Shown: piece after piece, positions 6,917 through 14,122 of the stretch
Position numbering within the stretch: the first letter of the stretch is position 1
Layout of the letters: every line of letters begins with the position of its first letter
NCBI GenBank assembly: GCA_023394045.1
Contig: JAEXBN010000008.1
Coordinates: forward strand, 1-25,929
Length of the DNA: 25,929 nt
Source of the DNA: Bacillota bacterium
GTDB taxonomy: Bacteria; Bacillota; Clostridia; Tissierellales; Peptoniphilaceae
Direction: 5' to 3'
Translations under genes and position numbers: made by a program
The notes under the pieces: model-generated
Databases searched by the model: none
What the model saw: only the letters and a program-made list of their open reading frames with translations
Told to the model about the DNA's origin: nothing

Positions 6917-8160
6917 CATTTTTTTCCATTGCGGTTCATGTCCGCATGATGGTCGGATGGCTTTTCTCCCTGCAGCGGATCGGATTTCAGCGCTTCAAGG
7001 ATGGGCGCAGCGGCAGGGGAACGAAGGAAACGCATCGTTGTGGGGGGCACCATCTTTTCGACGGAGTCCAGATTTCCCGCCGCAAGAAGATGTCGGACCG
7101 TAGAGGCGGCGATGGGGGCGCCATCGCAGCGGACGCGGGGCATGATCTGAAGATCAATGGGCGGTGCGGAATCGGCGGGAGACGCAAAGGTTTTGCACAT
7201 CGCTTCGTTATATGCGGCGGTGGTCGGGCTGAACGGCTCTTCGCCGACAAAACGCACGCTGATGTTCAGGGCGCGGGCGATGTGAAAGCGAAATAGCCGC
7301 GCGTCCAGGGCGGCTTGAATTTCTGTGATAGGGGACTCTTCTTTCAAAAAATAGGAAGGGAAGGTCGCCGCCGAGACGAGATAAGAATCGGTCTCGTGCA
7401 AGATGAGGCGCTTCAAATGCGCGGTTCCTTCCGCCACGAGGCGCTTGCGCACGGCGGTTGGAAAAACGGACACATTTTCGCTGACCACGAAAAGATGCAG
7501 CAGGGAGCATTGCCGTGCGGCGGTTTCGATGAGTGCGAGATGTCCCTTGGTGAACGGATTCGCGTTCAGGACAATGGCGCCGATGGGCATTGTGGATCTG
7601 GGAACGGAACCAATGGGCATTGCGGAGCGGAAACCGGCGCTGATGGGCGGTTTTTTCTTCCGTGTTCCTTCTTTGGGGGATTTTTCCTTTGGAATTTCTT
7701 GCAGGATTCCTTCTTTCGGGATTTCTCCTTTTAGAGACTCCATTTTTTTCACAGACTCCAATTTGAGTGACTCCAAATAGTCCGTGAAGTGGGAATGCGG
7801 ACGCTCCATGAAGACCAGCTCTTCTCCGACCCGTTCGACCGCCTGAAAGCCAAGCCCGGTAAAGCTTCGCTCGGCGGAAGGTTTGGTATAGACAAAGAGG
7901 TGGGGATAGCCTTTTTGGAATAACTCCGTCATGACTCCCGACAGGAGTTCATTAAAAATGGCTCCGCCACGATAGGTCTCGGCGACAGCGACACATTTGA
8001 TGATGTTCTGGTAGCAGGAGGCGGTGGCGATTAAGGTTCCCTCGTCTTCCAAGCCGTAAACGGCATCGACCGTTTTTTCCGGGCGGATTCCTTCGCTATG
8101 AAGCAGATGCGTCCAGCGGTCAAAGTCCCTTGGATTGCGGTCGGGGAAAAGTGTAATCAT
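6916..8160 (-). CDS. citC: [Citrate (pro-3S)-lyase] ligase CitC
   Basis: Acetylates the thiol of the prosthetic group on the citrate lyase acyl carrier subunit with acetate and ATP, switching the lyase on. The N-terminal part (about 1-125) is a GNAT-like domain (VAVAETYRGGAIFNELL; YTKPSAERSFTGLGFQAV). The C-terminal part is a nucleotidyltransferase-like domain with the ATP-site motif NANPFTKGH (199-207) and a late STVRHLLAAG segment. At 414 residues it is about 60-70 longer than usual; the excess is a Lys/Glu/Pro-rich linker (about 131-190) with internal repeats such as MPIG...MPIG. ATG 8160 has an SD site, GGAGG, and overlaps the citG stop by four bases. It is the second gene of a minus-strand operon diverging from oadA. 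Confidence 0.92.
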   Translation of the reverse strand: MITLFPDRNPRDFDRWTHLLHSEGIRPEKTVDAVYGLEDEGTLIATASCYQNIIKCVAVAETYRGGAIFNELLSGVMTELFQKGYPHLFVYTKPSAERSFTGLGFQAVERVGEELVFMERPHSHFTDYLESLKLESVKKMESLKGEIPKEGILQEIPKEKSPKEGTRKKKPPISAGFRSAMPIGSVPRSTMPIGAIVLNANPFTKGHLALIETAARQCSLLHLFVVSENVSVFPTAVRKRLVAEGTAHLKRLILHETDSYLVSAATFPSYFLKEESPITEIQAALDARLFRFHIARALNISVRFVGEEPFSPTTAAYNEAMCKTFASPADSAPPIDLQIMPRVRCDGAPIAASTVRHLLAAGNLDSVEKMVPPTTMRFLRSPAAAPILEALKSDPLQGEKPSDHHADMNRNGKK

Positions 8161-8957
8161 GATGCCTCCTTTCTCAGATCTTCAAGCAAACGGATGGTGG
8201 TGAACAGGTCGGCGACGCCTCCGGTGGAGAGACGAGCGGAAAGATAGGCGGCGTTGAGCTGCTCTGCCGCCTGTTCCATGCGGGGGGAGGCATCCGCGCG
8301 CTTAGAAAAGCCCTCAAAAGAGCCATCCGAAATCGCCAGCACCGCTTTGGCGCGGGACTGCATCTCCCGCAAGGTGGAGAGATTGGAACGCGCCATCGTC
8401 GTGGTATCGTCGGTGGAGGCAATGAGAGCCAGGCTCAGCCGGTCATCGTCGCGCTCCTGATCCAAGTGTGCAAAAAGGGGCTCAAACCCTTGAAGAGGGA
8501 TCTGGCGGATGTCGGCGATGCCCTGTTGGTGGTAGGAGGCGGCGCGGAGCGACGGATTTTCATAATCTGCCTGCAAGGGAGCCGCCAGTTCTCGGAGATG
8601 GGCGGACAGTTCGCGGAGCTCTCCATAAAAGGGAAGACCGGCGCTCCAGGCTTCTAGGAGAAAAAGATGGAGAAATAAGAGCCCTTTGTGCGTGTTGACG
8701 CCGCCGGTCGCGTTGAACATGAGTTCTTCCAGCTCGAGGCCTCTTTTCCGCAGCGCTTCAAAGGAACGCATTGCACTCCAGTCCGTGGCACGGAAACCTG
8801 CGATCAAGGCATCTCTTGAAGCCAGAAAGTGGCGCGCGGTCATATCTTCGTGCGAACCGTTTGTCGTATAGGTGACGCAGCCATAGCCGCGCTTCCGCCG
8901 AAGTTCGCGGTCAATGGAGCGGGAAAAAGCGTGTAGATAGGGAAGAAGGGAGCGCAT
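8157..8957 (-). CDS. citG: Triphosphoribosyl-dephospho-CoA synthase CitG
   Basis: Joins ATP and dephospho-CoA to form the precursor of the citrate lyase prosthetic group, which CitX then attaches. The family motifs GVNTHKG (86-92) and STGGVADLF near the C-terminus (about 245-253) are present, as is the NGSHEDM segment (33-39). At 266 residues it is slightly short; the N-terminal PKPGLVD motif that normally precedes the NGAHxDM segment is not recognisable and is replaced by GYGCVTYTT. It may be a diverged member. The start at 8957 has an SD site, GGAAAGG. The gene is first in a citG-citC operon with its own promoter at 9032-9060. Confidence 0.85.
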   Translation of the reverse strand: MRSLLPYLHAFSRSIDRELRRKRGYGCVTYTTNGSHEDMTARHFLASRDALIAGFRATDWSAMRSFEALRKRGLELEELMFNATGGVNTHKGLLFLHLFLLEAWSAGLPFYGELRELSAHLRELAAPLQADYENPSLRAASYHQQGIADIRQIPLQGFEPLFAHLDQERDDDRLSLALIASTDDTTTMARSNLSTLREMQSRAKAVLAISDGSFEGFSKRADASPRMEQAAEQLNAAYLSARLSTGGVADLFTTIRLLEDLRKEAS

Positions 8958-9031
8958 AGAGACCTTTCCGGATATAGAAAAACGCTACTTTACTGTGTTT
9001 GTACGGCCTTTAATGATGTGATACGGTATTC

Positions 9032-9060
9032 ATCATAACGAAGAGAAGAAAGCGAAACAA
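9032..9060 (-). promoter_or_regulatory. Promoter of citG-citC
   Basis: On the minus strand, TTGTTT (9055-9060) and TATGAT (9032-9037) are exactly 17 bases apart, 75 bases before the citG start. An inverted repeat ATGATG/CATCAT (9013-9018 and 9031-9036) overlaps the -10 and could be an operator. Confidence 0.6.
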
Positions 9061-9120
9061 TGGGAAGAACGGCGGAAGTACGATCGAAGGAAAAAATGGG
9101 CAAATGTTTTTCTCAAGGGT

Positions 9121-9149
9121 GTGACGATGACGCGGATTTTTACTATAAT
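9121..9149 (+). promoter_or_regulatory. Promoter of oadA
   Basis: A perfect TATAAT (9144-9149) lies 17 bases after GTGACG (9121-9126), which keeps the TGAC core of a -35. Transcription would begin near 9156, which rules out the GTG at 9161 as a sensible start and supports ATG 9221. It diverges from the citG promoter about 85 bases away. Confidence 0.6.
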
Positions 9150-9220
9150 GGATAAATGGAGTGAGCAAGGCTCGATCAAGAGGAAACCTAGCCATGTTTC
9201 CGGAAAGGCAGGAAATCACA

Positions 9221-10756
9221 ATGAGTGAAGTCTATATTCAGGATTTAACGGTTCGGGATGGGAACCAGTCGCTTCTGGCCACGCGCATGGAGCGCCAGGA
9301 TATCATTACGCTGGTTGAGGCGCTGGATAAAGTGGGATTCCATTCCATGGAGGTCTGGGGTGGCGCGACGTTTGATTCCGCCTTCCGTTTTTTGCACCAG
9401 AGCGCGTGGGACAATCTTCGTGAAATTCGCCGTGCGGCGAAAAACACCCGTCTGTCCATGCTCTTGCGCGGACAGAACGTGGTCGGATATCGCCATTATG
9501 ATAACGACACGCTGGAACGCTTTATTCGTCTCACCATCGAAAACGGGATCGATATCATCCGCTGCTTTGATGCCCTGAACGATACGAACAACCTGAAAAA
9601 CGCGTTTCATTTCGTCAAGAAGCATGGCGGTCATCTCCAGGGAGCGATTGCCTATACGGTCAGCCCGGTGCATAACAATGAGTTTTATGTCAAGCTGGCA
9701 AAGAAATATGTGGATATGGGTGCGGATTCCATCTGTATTAAGGATATGGCCGGAATTTGCACGCCGCAGAACGCTTATGAGCTCATCTCAGCCCTGAAGG
9801 ATGCGCTGGATGTTCCTATCGATATGCATACGCATGCGACCGCAAATTCGACCGCGCTGGTCATGGAACAGGCGATGAAGGCGGGCGTGGATGTCGTGGA
9901 TGGCTGCATTTCTCCGTTCTCCGGCGGCACCTCGCATCTGGCGGATGAGACGCTGGTCGAAGTCGCGAAGGTTGCCGGCCGGGAAGTGCATCTGGATATG
10001 GACGCATTGAGCGAGGCCTATGAAATTGCAGACAAGATGGCGACAAAATACATTCAAAGTGGCGATCTGCGCGCGCGTTCGCTCGTCCCCAATCCGAAAA
10101 TTCTGACCTATCAGGTGCCGGGGGGCATGCTTTCGAATCTGCTGAGCCAGCTGGAAGGTCAAAAACAGGGGCACCGCTTCAACGATGTGCTGAAGGAGGT
10201 TCCCAATGTGCGCAAGGATATGGGCTATCCGCCGCTGGTCACGCCGCTGTCGCAGATGGTGGGAACGCAGGCGGTCATGAACGTCCTGTTTAATGAACGA
10301 TACAAGATGGTTCCGAAGGAGATCAAGGATTACGTGCAGGGGTTCTATGGCCGTTCGCCGGCGCCGCTGAATGAAGAGGTGGTCGCCAAGATCCTGAAGG
10401 GAGCGGAACCGAAGAAGCCTGTGGATCCGGATGATTTAAGCCCAGTTTTTGAAGAGGATAAAAAAACGCTGGAATCCAAAATCGGTCGGGAGGCCACCGA
10501 GGAAGAAGTGGTTGCGTACACGCTTTTCCCGCAGCAGGTGGAAGCCTTCCTGACCGGCGCAACGGAAGAGGAAGCCAAACCGGCGGCGCCGCAAAAGGAA
10601 GCCTCTGCACAGCCGGCAGCGCCTGCGGCAAGTGCGCAGCTCACACCAGCTGCTTCCGGCGAAGCCGAAACGCTGCCGCCGCAGGTGGCGGCGATGGCGG
10701 TGGCGATGTATTTGCAGTCGGAACAGAATGCGTTTGAAATGTATCTTCCCAAGTAA
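9221..10756 (+). CDS. oadA: Oxaloacetate decarboxylase alpha-type carboxyltransferase, no biotinyl domain
   Basis: Removes the carboxyl group from oxaloacetate (or a related acid) and passes it to biotin as the first step of a sodium-pumping decarboxylase. The carboxyltransferase TIM barrel is complete: LTVRDGNQSLLATRM (9-23), RCFDALND (114-121), KDMAG with the carboxylatable Lys174, and the metal ligands His203 and His205 in DMHTHATAN. The conserved C-terminal PYC/OADA region follows to about residue 430. Then comes an Ala/Pro-rich linker and a short tail ending in EMYLPK; the biotinyl domain with its AMKM motif, usually at the end of OadA, is missing, and the 511-residue length agrees. A separate biotin carrier must then exist elsewhere. 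I chose ATG 9221 because the promoter lies at 9121-9149; the frame stays open back to a GTG at 9161. Substrate inferred from the citrate genes around it. Confidence 0.88.
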   Translation: MSEVYIQDLTVRDGNQSLLATRMERQDIITLVEALDKVGFHSMEVWGGATFDSAFRFLHQSAWDNLREIRRAAKNTRLSMLLRGQNVVGYRHYDNDTLERFIRLTIENGIDIIRCFDALNDTNNLKNAFHFVKKHGGHLQGAIAYTVSPVHNNEFYVKLAKKYVDMGADSICIKDMAGICTPQNAYELISALKDALDVPIDMHTHATANSTALVMEQAMKAGVDVVDGCISPFSGGTSHLADETLVEVAKVAGREVHLDMDALSEAYEIADKMATKYIQSGDLRARSLVPNPKILTYQVPGGMLSNLLSQLEGQKQGHRFNDVLKEVPNVRKDMGYPPLVTPLSQMVGTQAVMNVLFNERYKMVPKEIKDYVQGFYGRSPAPLNEEVVAKILKGAEPKKPVDPDDLSPVFEEDKKTLESKIGREATEEEVVAYTLFPQQVEAFLTGATEEEAKPAAPQKEASAQPAAPAASAQLTPAASGEAETLPPQVAAMAVAMYLQSEQNAFEMYLPK

Positions 10757-10871
10757 GATCCCAATCGCCTCTCAAGCCAGGGGTCAATCGTCTCCCCATA
10801 TGATCGAAGTCGCATACGGGAAGTAAAGCGGTTGCCCTCAATCGATTTTGCCAAAAAACGTGCCGGCAGAG

Positions 10872-10900
10872 TCGAAAAAAAAACGGATATCATATACAAT
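10872..10900 (+). promoter_or_regulatory. Candidate promoter for the OadG-like/citX operon
   Basis: TCGAAA (10872-10877) and TACAAT (10895-10900) are 17 bases apart. It would give the small membrane subunit and citX a transcript of their own besides read-through from oadA. No terminator is visible after oadA. Confidence 0.4.
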
Positions 10901-10913
10901 GAGACTCGGGTTG

Positions 10914-10937
10914 ATCCGCCATCAGGAATCGGCGGAT
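10914..10937 (+). promoter_or_regulatory. Leader hairpin before the OadG-like gene
   Basis: Perfect 7-bp arms ATCCGCC (10914-10920) and GGCGGAT (10931-10937) around a 10-base loop. It lies between the candidate promoter and the SD site and lacks a T run, so it is not a standard terminator. Role unknown. Confidence 0.35.
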
Positions 10938-10975
10938 GAATAGGAATTTTCAATGAGTAATGGAAGGGGAACAAC

Positions 10976-11269
10976 ATGCAATATGGTTTGGGCGAAGCGG
11001 TGCTGACCAGCATTTTCTCGATGATCATCGTTTTCTTGATCCTGATTATTTTGGCAGGAATCATCAGCCTGTTTAAGTATCTGGGCAGCGATGAACAGCC
11101 GGAAAAAGCGCCCGCAAAGGCGGCAAAGAAGCCTGCTGTTGCAGCAGCGGGAGCGGCGTCCGCAGCGGGAATCGATAGCCGGCTGATCGCGATGCTGACG
11201 GCTGCGTCGGTCGTGCAGGAGGAGACGCAGGGAGATGTTCGCATCATCTCTTGCGAGCAGGTTCGTTAA
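10976..11269 (+). CDS. OadG-like gamma/delta subunit of a sodium-pumping decarboxylase
   Basis: A small membrane protein of 97 residues. Residues 10-37 form a single membrane helix (LTSIFSMIIVFLILIILAGI), followed by a Lys/Ala/Pro-rich linker (43-62) and a conserved-looking C-terminal segment with SRLIAMLTAASVV and VRIISCEQV. This three-part plan is that of OadG and of the delta subunits of glutaconyl- and methylmalonyl-CoA decarboxylases, which hold the carboxyltransferase at the membrane beta subunit. The SD site AAGGGG precedes ATG 10976. It sits between oadA and citX, which supports oxaloacetate as the substrate, but the beta subunit is not in the window. The family is certain in outline; the exact complex is inferred. 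Confidence 0.75.
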   Translation: MQYGLGEAVLTSIFSMIIVFLILIILAGIISLFKYLGSDEQPEKAPAKAAKKPAVAAAGAASAAGIDSRLIAMLTAASVVQEETQGDVRIISCEQVR

Positions 11270-11280
11270 TCAACGGTCCG

Positions 11281-11856
11281 ATGCAGAATTTTTTTGAAGA
11301 GGGAACGCGCCCGACACTGGAACAGGTGCTGGCGCGTCGGGAAGAGCGGCGTCGGGAGATCGACGCTGCTTTTTTGTCCCCTGAGAAAGAGACATCGGCT
11401 GAATTTCCCGTCACAGCCATCCTTTGCCTCAAATTGAATATTCCAGGCCCGGTGAAATCGAATGAGATGATCGATCGGCTCTTTGATCGGGCGATTGGCG
11501 CGGTGGATGAGGCTTTTGAAGAACGCCGCTGGAATTGGTTAAAGCGGAAGATTTTACGGGCGGAGACGGGACCGGAAGCGCTGTATCTTTTGCGTCTGGA
11601 TCCTCTCGAACTCAAACGAGCCATGGTGGACATTGAAGAACGGCATCCTCTCGGGCGGCTGTTTGATCTGGATGTGGAACATGCGGAGGGGATGGTTTCG
11701 CGGGAACAGATTGGTTTGGCGCCGCGGCGCTGCTTTTTGTGCGGCCGTGAAGCGAGGGATTGCGCCCGTTCCAGGCGTCACCAAGTGGTGGAAATGCAGG
11801 AGTGGATCACAAACAAGATGATCCGCGAAGGACTACGTTCGGGGGAGACCAAATGA
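11281..11856 (+). CDS. citX: Apo-citrate lyase phosphoribosyl-dephospho-CoA transferase CitX
   Basis: Attaches the prosthetic group made by CitG to the acyl carrier subunit of citrate lyase. The C-terminal signature RRCFLCGREARDCARSRRH is the hallmark of CitX, and the N-terminal TLEQVLARREERR fits the family. The protein has 191 residues from ATG 11281, a usual length. The frame also opens at a TTG at 11251, overlapping the previous gene by 19 bases, but the family start and the spacing favour 11281, probably by reinitiation 11 bases after the OadG-like stop. Its own stop overlaps the next start (ATGA). With CitC and CitG on the other arm it completes the maturation set; citDEF must lie elsewhere. 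Confidence 0.92.
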   Translation: MQNFFEEGTRPTLEQVLARREERRREIDAAFLSPEKETSAEFPVTAILCLKLNIPGPVKSNEMIDRLFDRAIGAVDEAFEERRWNWLKRKILRAETGPEALYLLRLDPLELKRAMVDIEERHPLGRLFDLDVEHAEGMVSREQIGLAPRRCFLCGREARDCARSRRHQVVEMQEWITNKMIREGLRSGETK

Positions 11857-12293
11857 AAACACGTCGATTTGGAGAAACGCTGATTTGCAGACTGGAACGC
11901 GGGGAAGAGATTCATGAAGCGCTGAAAGAGATAGCGCTTAAGGAGCACATTCAGCTGGGCGAGGTGCGCGCCCTGGGGGCGACAGATGATTTGACCGTGG
12001 GTTGCTATGATGTCGCGACAAAGACCTACCACAAGAATCATTTCACACAGCCGATGGAGATCACGATGCTGTATGGAAATCTTTCCACCATGAACGGCGA
12101 CTATTACGCGCATCTCCATGTGACGGCGGCGGATGAAGCGGGTCATGTTGTGGGAGGACATCTGAATGAAGCGCGGATCAGTGCGACCTGCGAGATGTTC
12201 ATCACGGTGCTGGAGGGAACGGTGGATCGCTTTTTTGACGAGGAGACCGGGCTCAATCTGTTCCAGTTGGACGATGCGGAACACGAGGCATAA
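11853..12293 (+). CDS. PPC-domain (DUF296) protein
   Basis: A single-domain protein of 146 residues of the PPC/DUF296 family, also found fused to AT-hooks in plant DNA-binding proteins and free-standing in bacteria, where its role is not established. The motif HLHVTAADEAGHVVGGHL holds the conserved histidines and the GGHL turn that form the trimer core and a possible metal site; LGEVRALGATDDLTVGCYD is the early beta-strand region. It starts at ATG 11853 with GGGGGAG upstream and overlaps the citX stop by four bases, so the two are coupled. The next gene starts at the base after its stop codon. A regulatory role in citrate metabolism would be a guess from position only. Confidence 0.85.
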   Translation: MKTRRFGETLICRLERGEEIHEALKEIALKEHIQLGEVRALGATDDLTVGCYDVATKTYHKNHFTQPMEITMLYGNLSTMNGDYYAHLHVTAADEAGHVVGGHLNEARISATCEMFITVLEGTVDRFFDEETGLNLFQLDDAEHEA

Positions 12294-12983
12294 GTGGCTT
12301 CGTTTCGAGGGCTGATTCGGTCGGCTCATGAGGATCCGTCGCTCGCGTTTGGCATGATCCGGAATCCGGTGCAGGATGCGAGCCGGCGTTTTGGAGGTTC
12401 GTGGACGATCGAGTCGGTGGAGGAAGTGGAGATGTTCCATCCGCTGGCTATGTCGGCATTTGGCGCCACCAGCCACTGTACGCTCACGGCGCTGACGGCG
12501 ATCTTCCTGACGTTTCGACGGCAGGGATACATTCGCGTGGAATCGGATGAGCAGGAGTTGTTCGCGATGATTCGGGCGATTGGCGAGGCGCACCACTGGT
12601 TTCGCTCAGGGGTCGGAACTTTTCCCTGGGATATGGCTCGGTTGACTCGGCAAATTTGGAGGGATTTCGGTTACGCAGGGACAGCGAAAAATCGGTTTCT
12701 GTTTCGTTCCTCGGAAACGCTGCAACGCACGATTGAACAGGAAATTCGGGCACAGCGCCCCGGAATCATCAGTTTTACGCACGGGCGCTATCCGGATCAT
12801 TCGGTCACTTTTTACGGGATACTGAAGCTCAGACGCACGGATAGGCCATCTTCTTCTGCGGCGGACGTACAAAGCTATCTTTTAATCAACGACCATTGGT
12901 CCGTCGAGCGGCGTTATGTTCTGCTGGAGCATCTTGGCGAGGGAAGAGAAACCTATTTCAGCTTGTGCCTGATGCGGCCGTGA
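12294..12983 (+). CDS. Uncharacterised papain/C39-like fold protein
   Basis: A cytoplasmic-looking protein of 229 residues without signal peptide or membrane helix. I do not recognise a named family, but three segments fit a papain-like (C39-type) cysteine peptidase fold in order: ATSHCTLTALTAI with Cys62 at the start of a helix, ISFTHGRYPDHSVTFYGI with His169 on a strand, and YLLINDHWS with Asn199/Asp200. In between, TFPWDMARLTRQIWRDFGY resembles the region before the second half of such folds. The start is GTG 12294, the base right after the PPC stop codon, with GAGG five bases upstream, so it is tightly coupled to the PPC gene and citX. It could be a peptidase, a transferase of the BtrH type or an inactive relative. 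Function unknown. Confidence 0.75.
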   Translation: MASFRGLIRSAHEDPSLAFGMIRNPVQDASRRFGGSWTIESVEEVEMFHPLAMSAFGATSHCTLTALTAIFLTFRRQGYIRVESDEQELFAMIRAIGEAHHWFRSGVGTFPWDMARLTRQIWRDFGYAGTAKNRFLFRSSETLQRTIEQEIRAQRPGIISFTHGRYPDHSVTFYGILKLRRTDRPSSSAADVQSYLLINDHWSVERRYVLLEHLGEGRETYFSLCLMRP

Positions 12984-13114
12984 ATGGGGGCGGTGCGGAA
13001 TCGGGGGCTCTGCGGCTTCCATTGAACGACGTCGTTGTGCGGCTTGGTGCAGATTTGAGGGAAGCCCATTTGGACACGGAGCACATCCGATTCCGGAGAG
13101 AAACGGAGAACAGC

Positions 13115-13810
13115 ATGAAAATTTTTGGCTTGCAGCCGATGACCCTTTTGGATTATCCCGAAAAAGTGGCGGCAACGGTTTTTTTAGGGGGCTGTGATCT
13201 TCGATGCCCCTATTGTCACAACGCGGAGCTTTGGAGCATGGAGGCGCCGTCTTCGGAAGAAGTGAGCGAGGAAGATTTTTTTTCCTTTCTGGAGGCGCGC
13301 CGCGGTTTGCTGGATGGGGTCTGCGTGAGCGGGGGAGAACCGCTGCTGCACCGGGATCTGAAGACATTTTTGTCACGCATTCGAGCGATGGGATTCCTGG
13401 TCAAACTGGATACGAATGGAACTCATCCGGATCGCTTACAGGAGATTCTTTCGCAGCATCTGGTGGATTTTGTGGCCATGGATGTGAAACACGCGCCGGA
13501 GCGTTATGCGGAGGCGGCAGGGATTGCTGTAAAGAGGAGCGATCTGGATCAGTCGATTCATCTCATCATGGAGCACGCGCCGGATTATTTGTTCCGAACG
13601 ACCCTCGTTCGCGAGTTTCATGATGAAGCCTCCATCGCCTCCATTGCGGCATGGGTTCGCGGGGCAAAGCGCTTTGATCTTCAGCTGTTTCAGCCTTCGG
13701 ATTTTGTACCGGATCCGACGCTTCATGCGCCGAATCCCGAGCAAATCCAACGTTTTGAAGCGATCTTGAAACAGAATGTGGATCGAGTGGTCGTGCACCG
13801 CGCGATGTAG
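13115..13810 (+). CDS. nrdG: Anaerobic ribonucleotide reductase activase NrdG
   Basis: A radical SAM enzyme that places the glycyl radical on NrdD using S-adenosylmethionine and a [4Fe-4S] cluster. The cluster motif is Cys27-x3-Cys31-x2-Cys34 in GGCDLRCPYCHN, and the SAM-binding glycine motif SGGEPLL follows at about 70-76, with KLDTNGT and FVAMDVKHA as later strands. The protein has 231 residues, as in the longer NrdG type that resembles pyruvate formate-lyase activators. The start at ATG 13115 has CGGAGAA upstream; the frame stays open much farther back without a suitable start. It lies 131 bases after the papain-like gene and 312 before nrdD, the reverse of the common nrdD-nrdG order. Confidence 0.93.
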   Translation: MKIFGLQPMTLLDYPEKVAATVFLGGCDLRCPYCHNAELWSMEAPSSEEVSEEDFFSFLEARRGLLDGVCVSGGEPLLHRDLKTFLSRIRAMGFLVKLDTNGTHPDRLQEILSQHLVDFVAMDVKHAPERYAEAAGIAVKRSDLDQSIHLIMEHAPDYLFRTTLVREFHDEASIASIAAWVRGAKRFDLQLFQPSDFVPDPTLHAPNPEQIQRFEAILKQNVDRVVVHRAM

Positions 13811-13857
13811 ACTGATGCGCATCGAAAAAACTGAAAAAAGAACGTATGTGCAAAGCA

Positions 13858-13896
13858 AGAATGCCCATCCGCCATATGATGTCGGATGGGCGTTCT
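13858..13896 (+). terminator. Strong hairpin after nrdG, probable terminator
   Basis: Bases 13858-13871 pair with 13883-13896 (14 bp, one wobble) around an 11-base loop, 47 bases after the nrdG stop. The following stretch (CTTGCGTTT) is only weakly T-rich, so it may slow or end transcription before the nrdD promoter. Confidence 0.5.
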
Positions 13897-13958
13897 CTTG
13901 CGTTTGAGATCGTCCAGCGCCCGCGCACTGATTTTCGGGACTTGAAAACCCGACTGAA

Positions 13959-14006
13959 TAACATGATATTGCGTATTACATTTACATCATATACAATATA
14001 TAGGAC
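13959..14006 (+). promoter_or_regulatory. nrdD promoter with two NrdR boxes
   Basis: The promoter is TTGCGT (13969-13974) and TACAAT (13992-13997) with a 17-base spacer. Two matches to the NrdR box core CWATATATWG lie over it: 13994-14003 matches all ten positions and covers the -10; 13962-13971 matches eight of ten and reaches the -35. Their centres are 32 bases apart, three helical turns, the spacing known for NrdR box pairs. NrdR represses ribonucleotide reductase genes when dATP is plentiful. The nrdR gene itself is not in the window. Confidence 0.75.
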
Positions 14007-14027
14007 TTTAGAGGCGCGAAGCGAAGC

Positions 14028-14066
14028 GGCGACGCGACGTTGCGGTGAATCGCGGAACGCCTTTTT
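14028..14066 (+). promoter_or_regulatory. Attenuator-like hairpin in the nrdD leader
   Basis: GGCG (14028-14031) pairs with CGCC (14058-14061) and CGCGA (14033-14037) with TCGCG (14050-14054); five T follow at 14062. A competing pairing uses AGGCG (14012-14016) with CGCCT (14058-14062). It lies between the promoter and the SD site at 14113, so it could end transcription early. Confidence 0.45.
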
Positions 14067-14122
14067 ATTTACTGCAATGACGAGAGGCGCAAGAGAGAAA
14101 GGCGAGTCAGGTGGAGGATGGC

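Noticed and set aside
10757..10975. A missing biotinyl domain encoded in another frame after oadA
   Set aside because: No frame in this stretch contains a biotin-type AMKM or related motif; it holds a promoter and a hairpin instead.
12896..13114. Longer N-terminus for nrdG
   Set aside because: The frame is open but begins inside the previous gene without an SD site, and NrdG proteins start near MKIFGLQPMTLLDYP.
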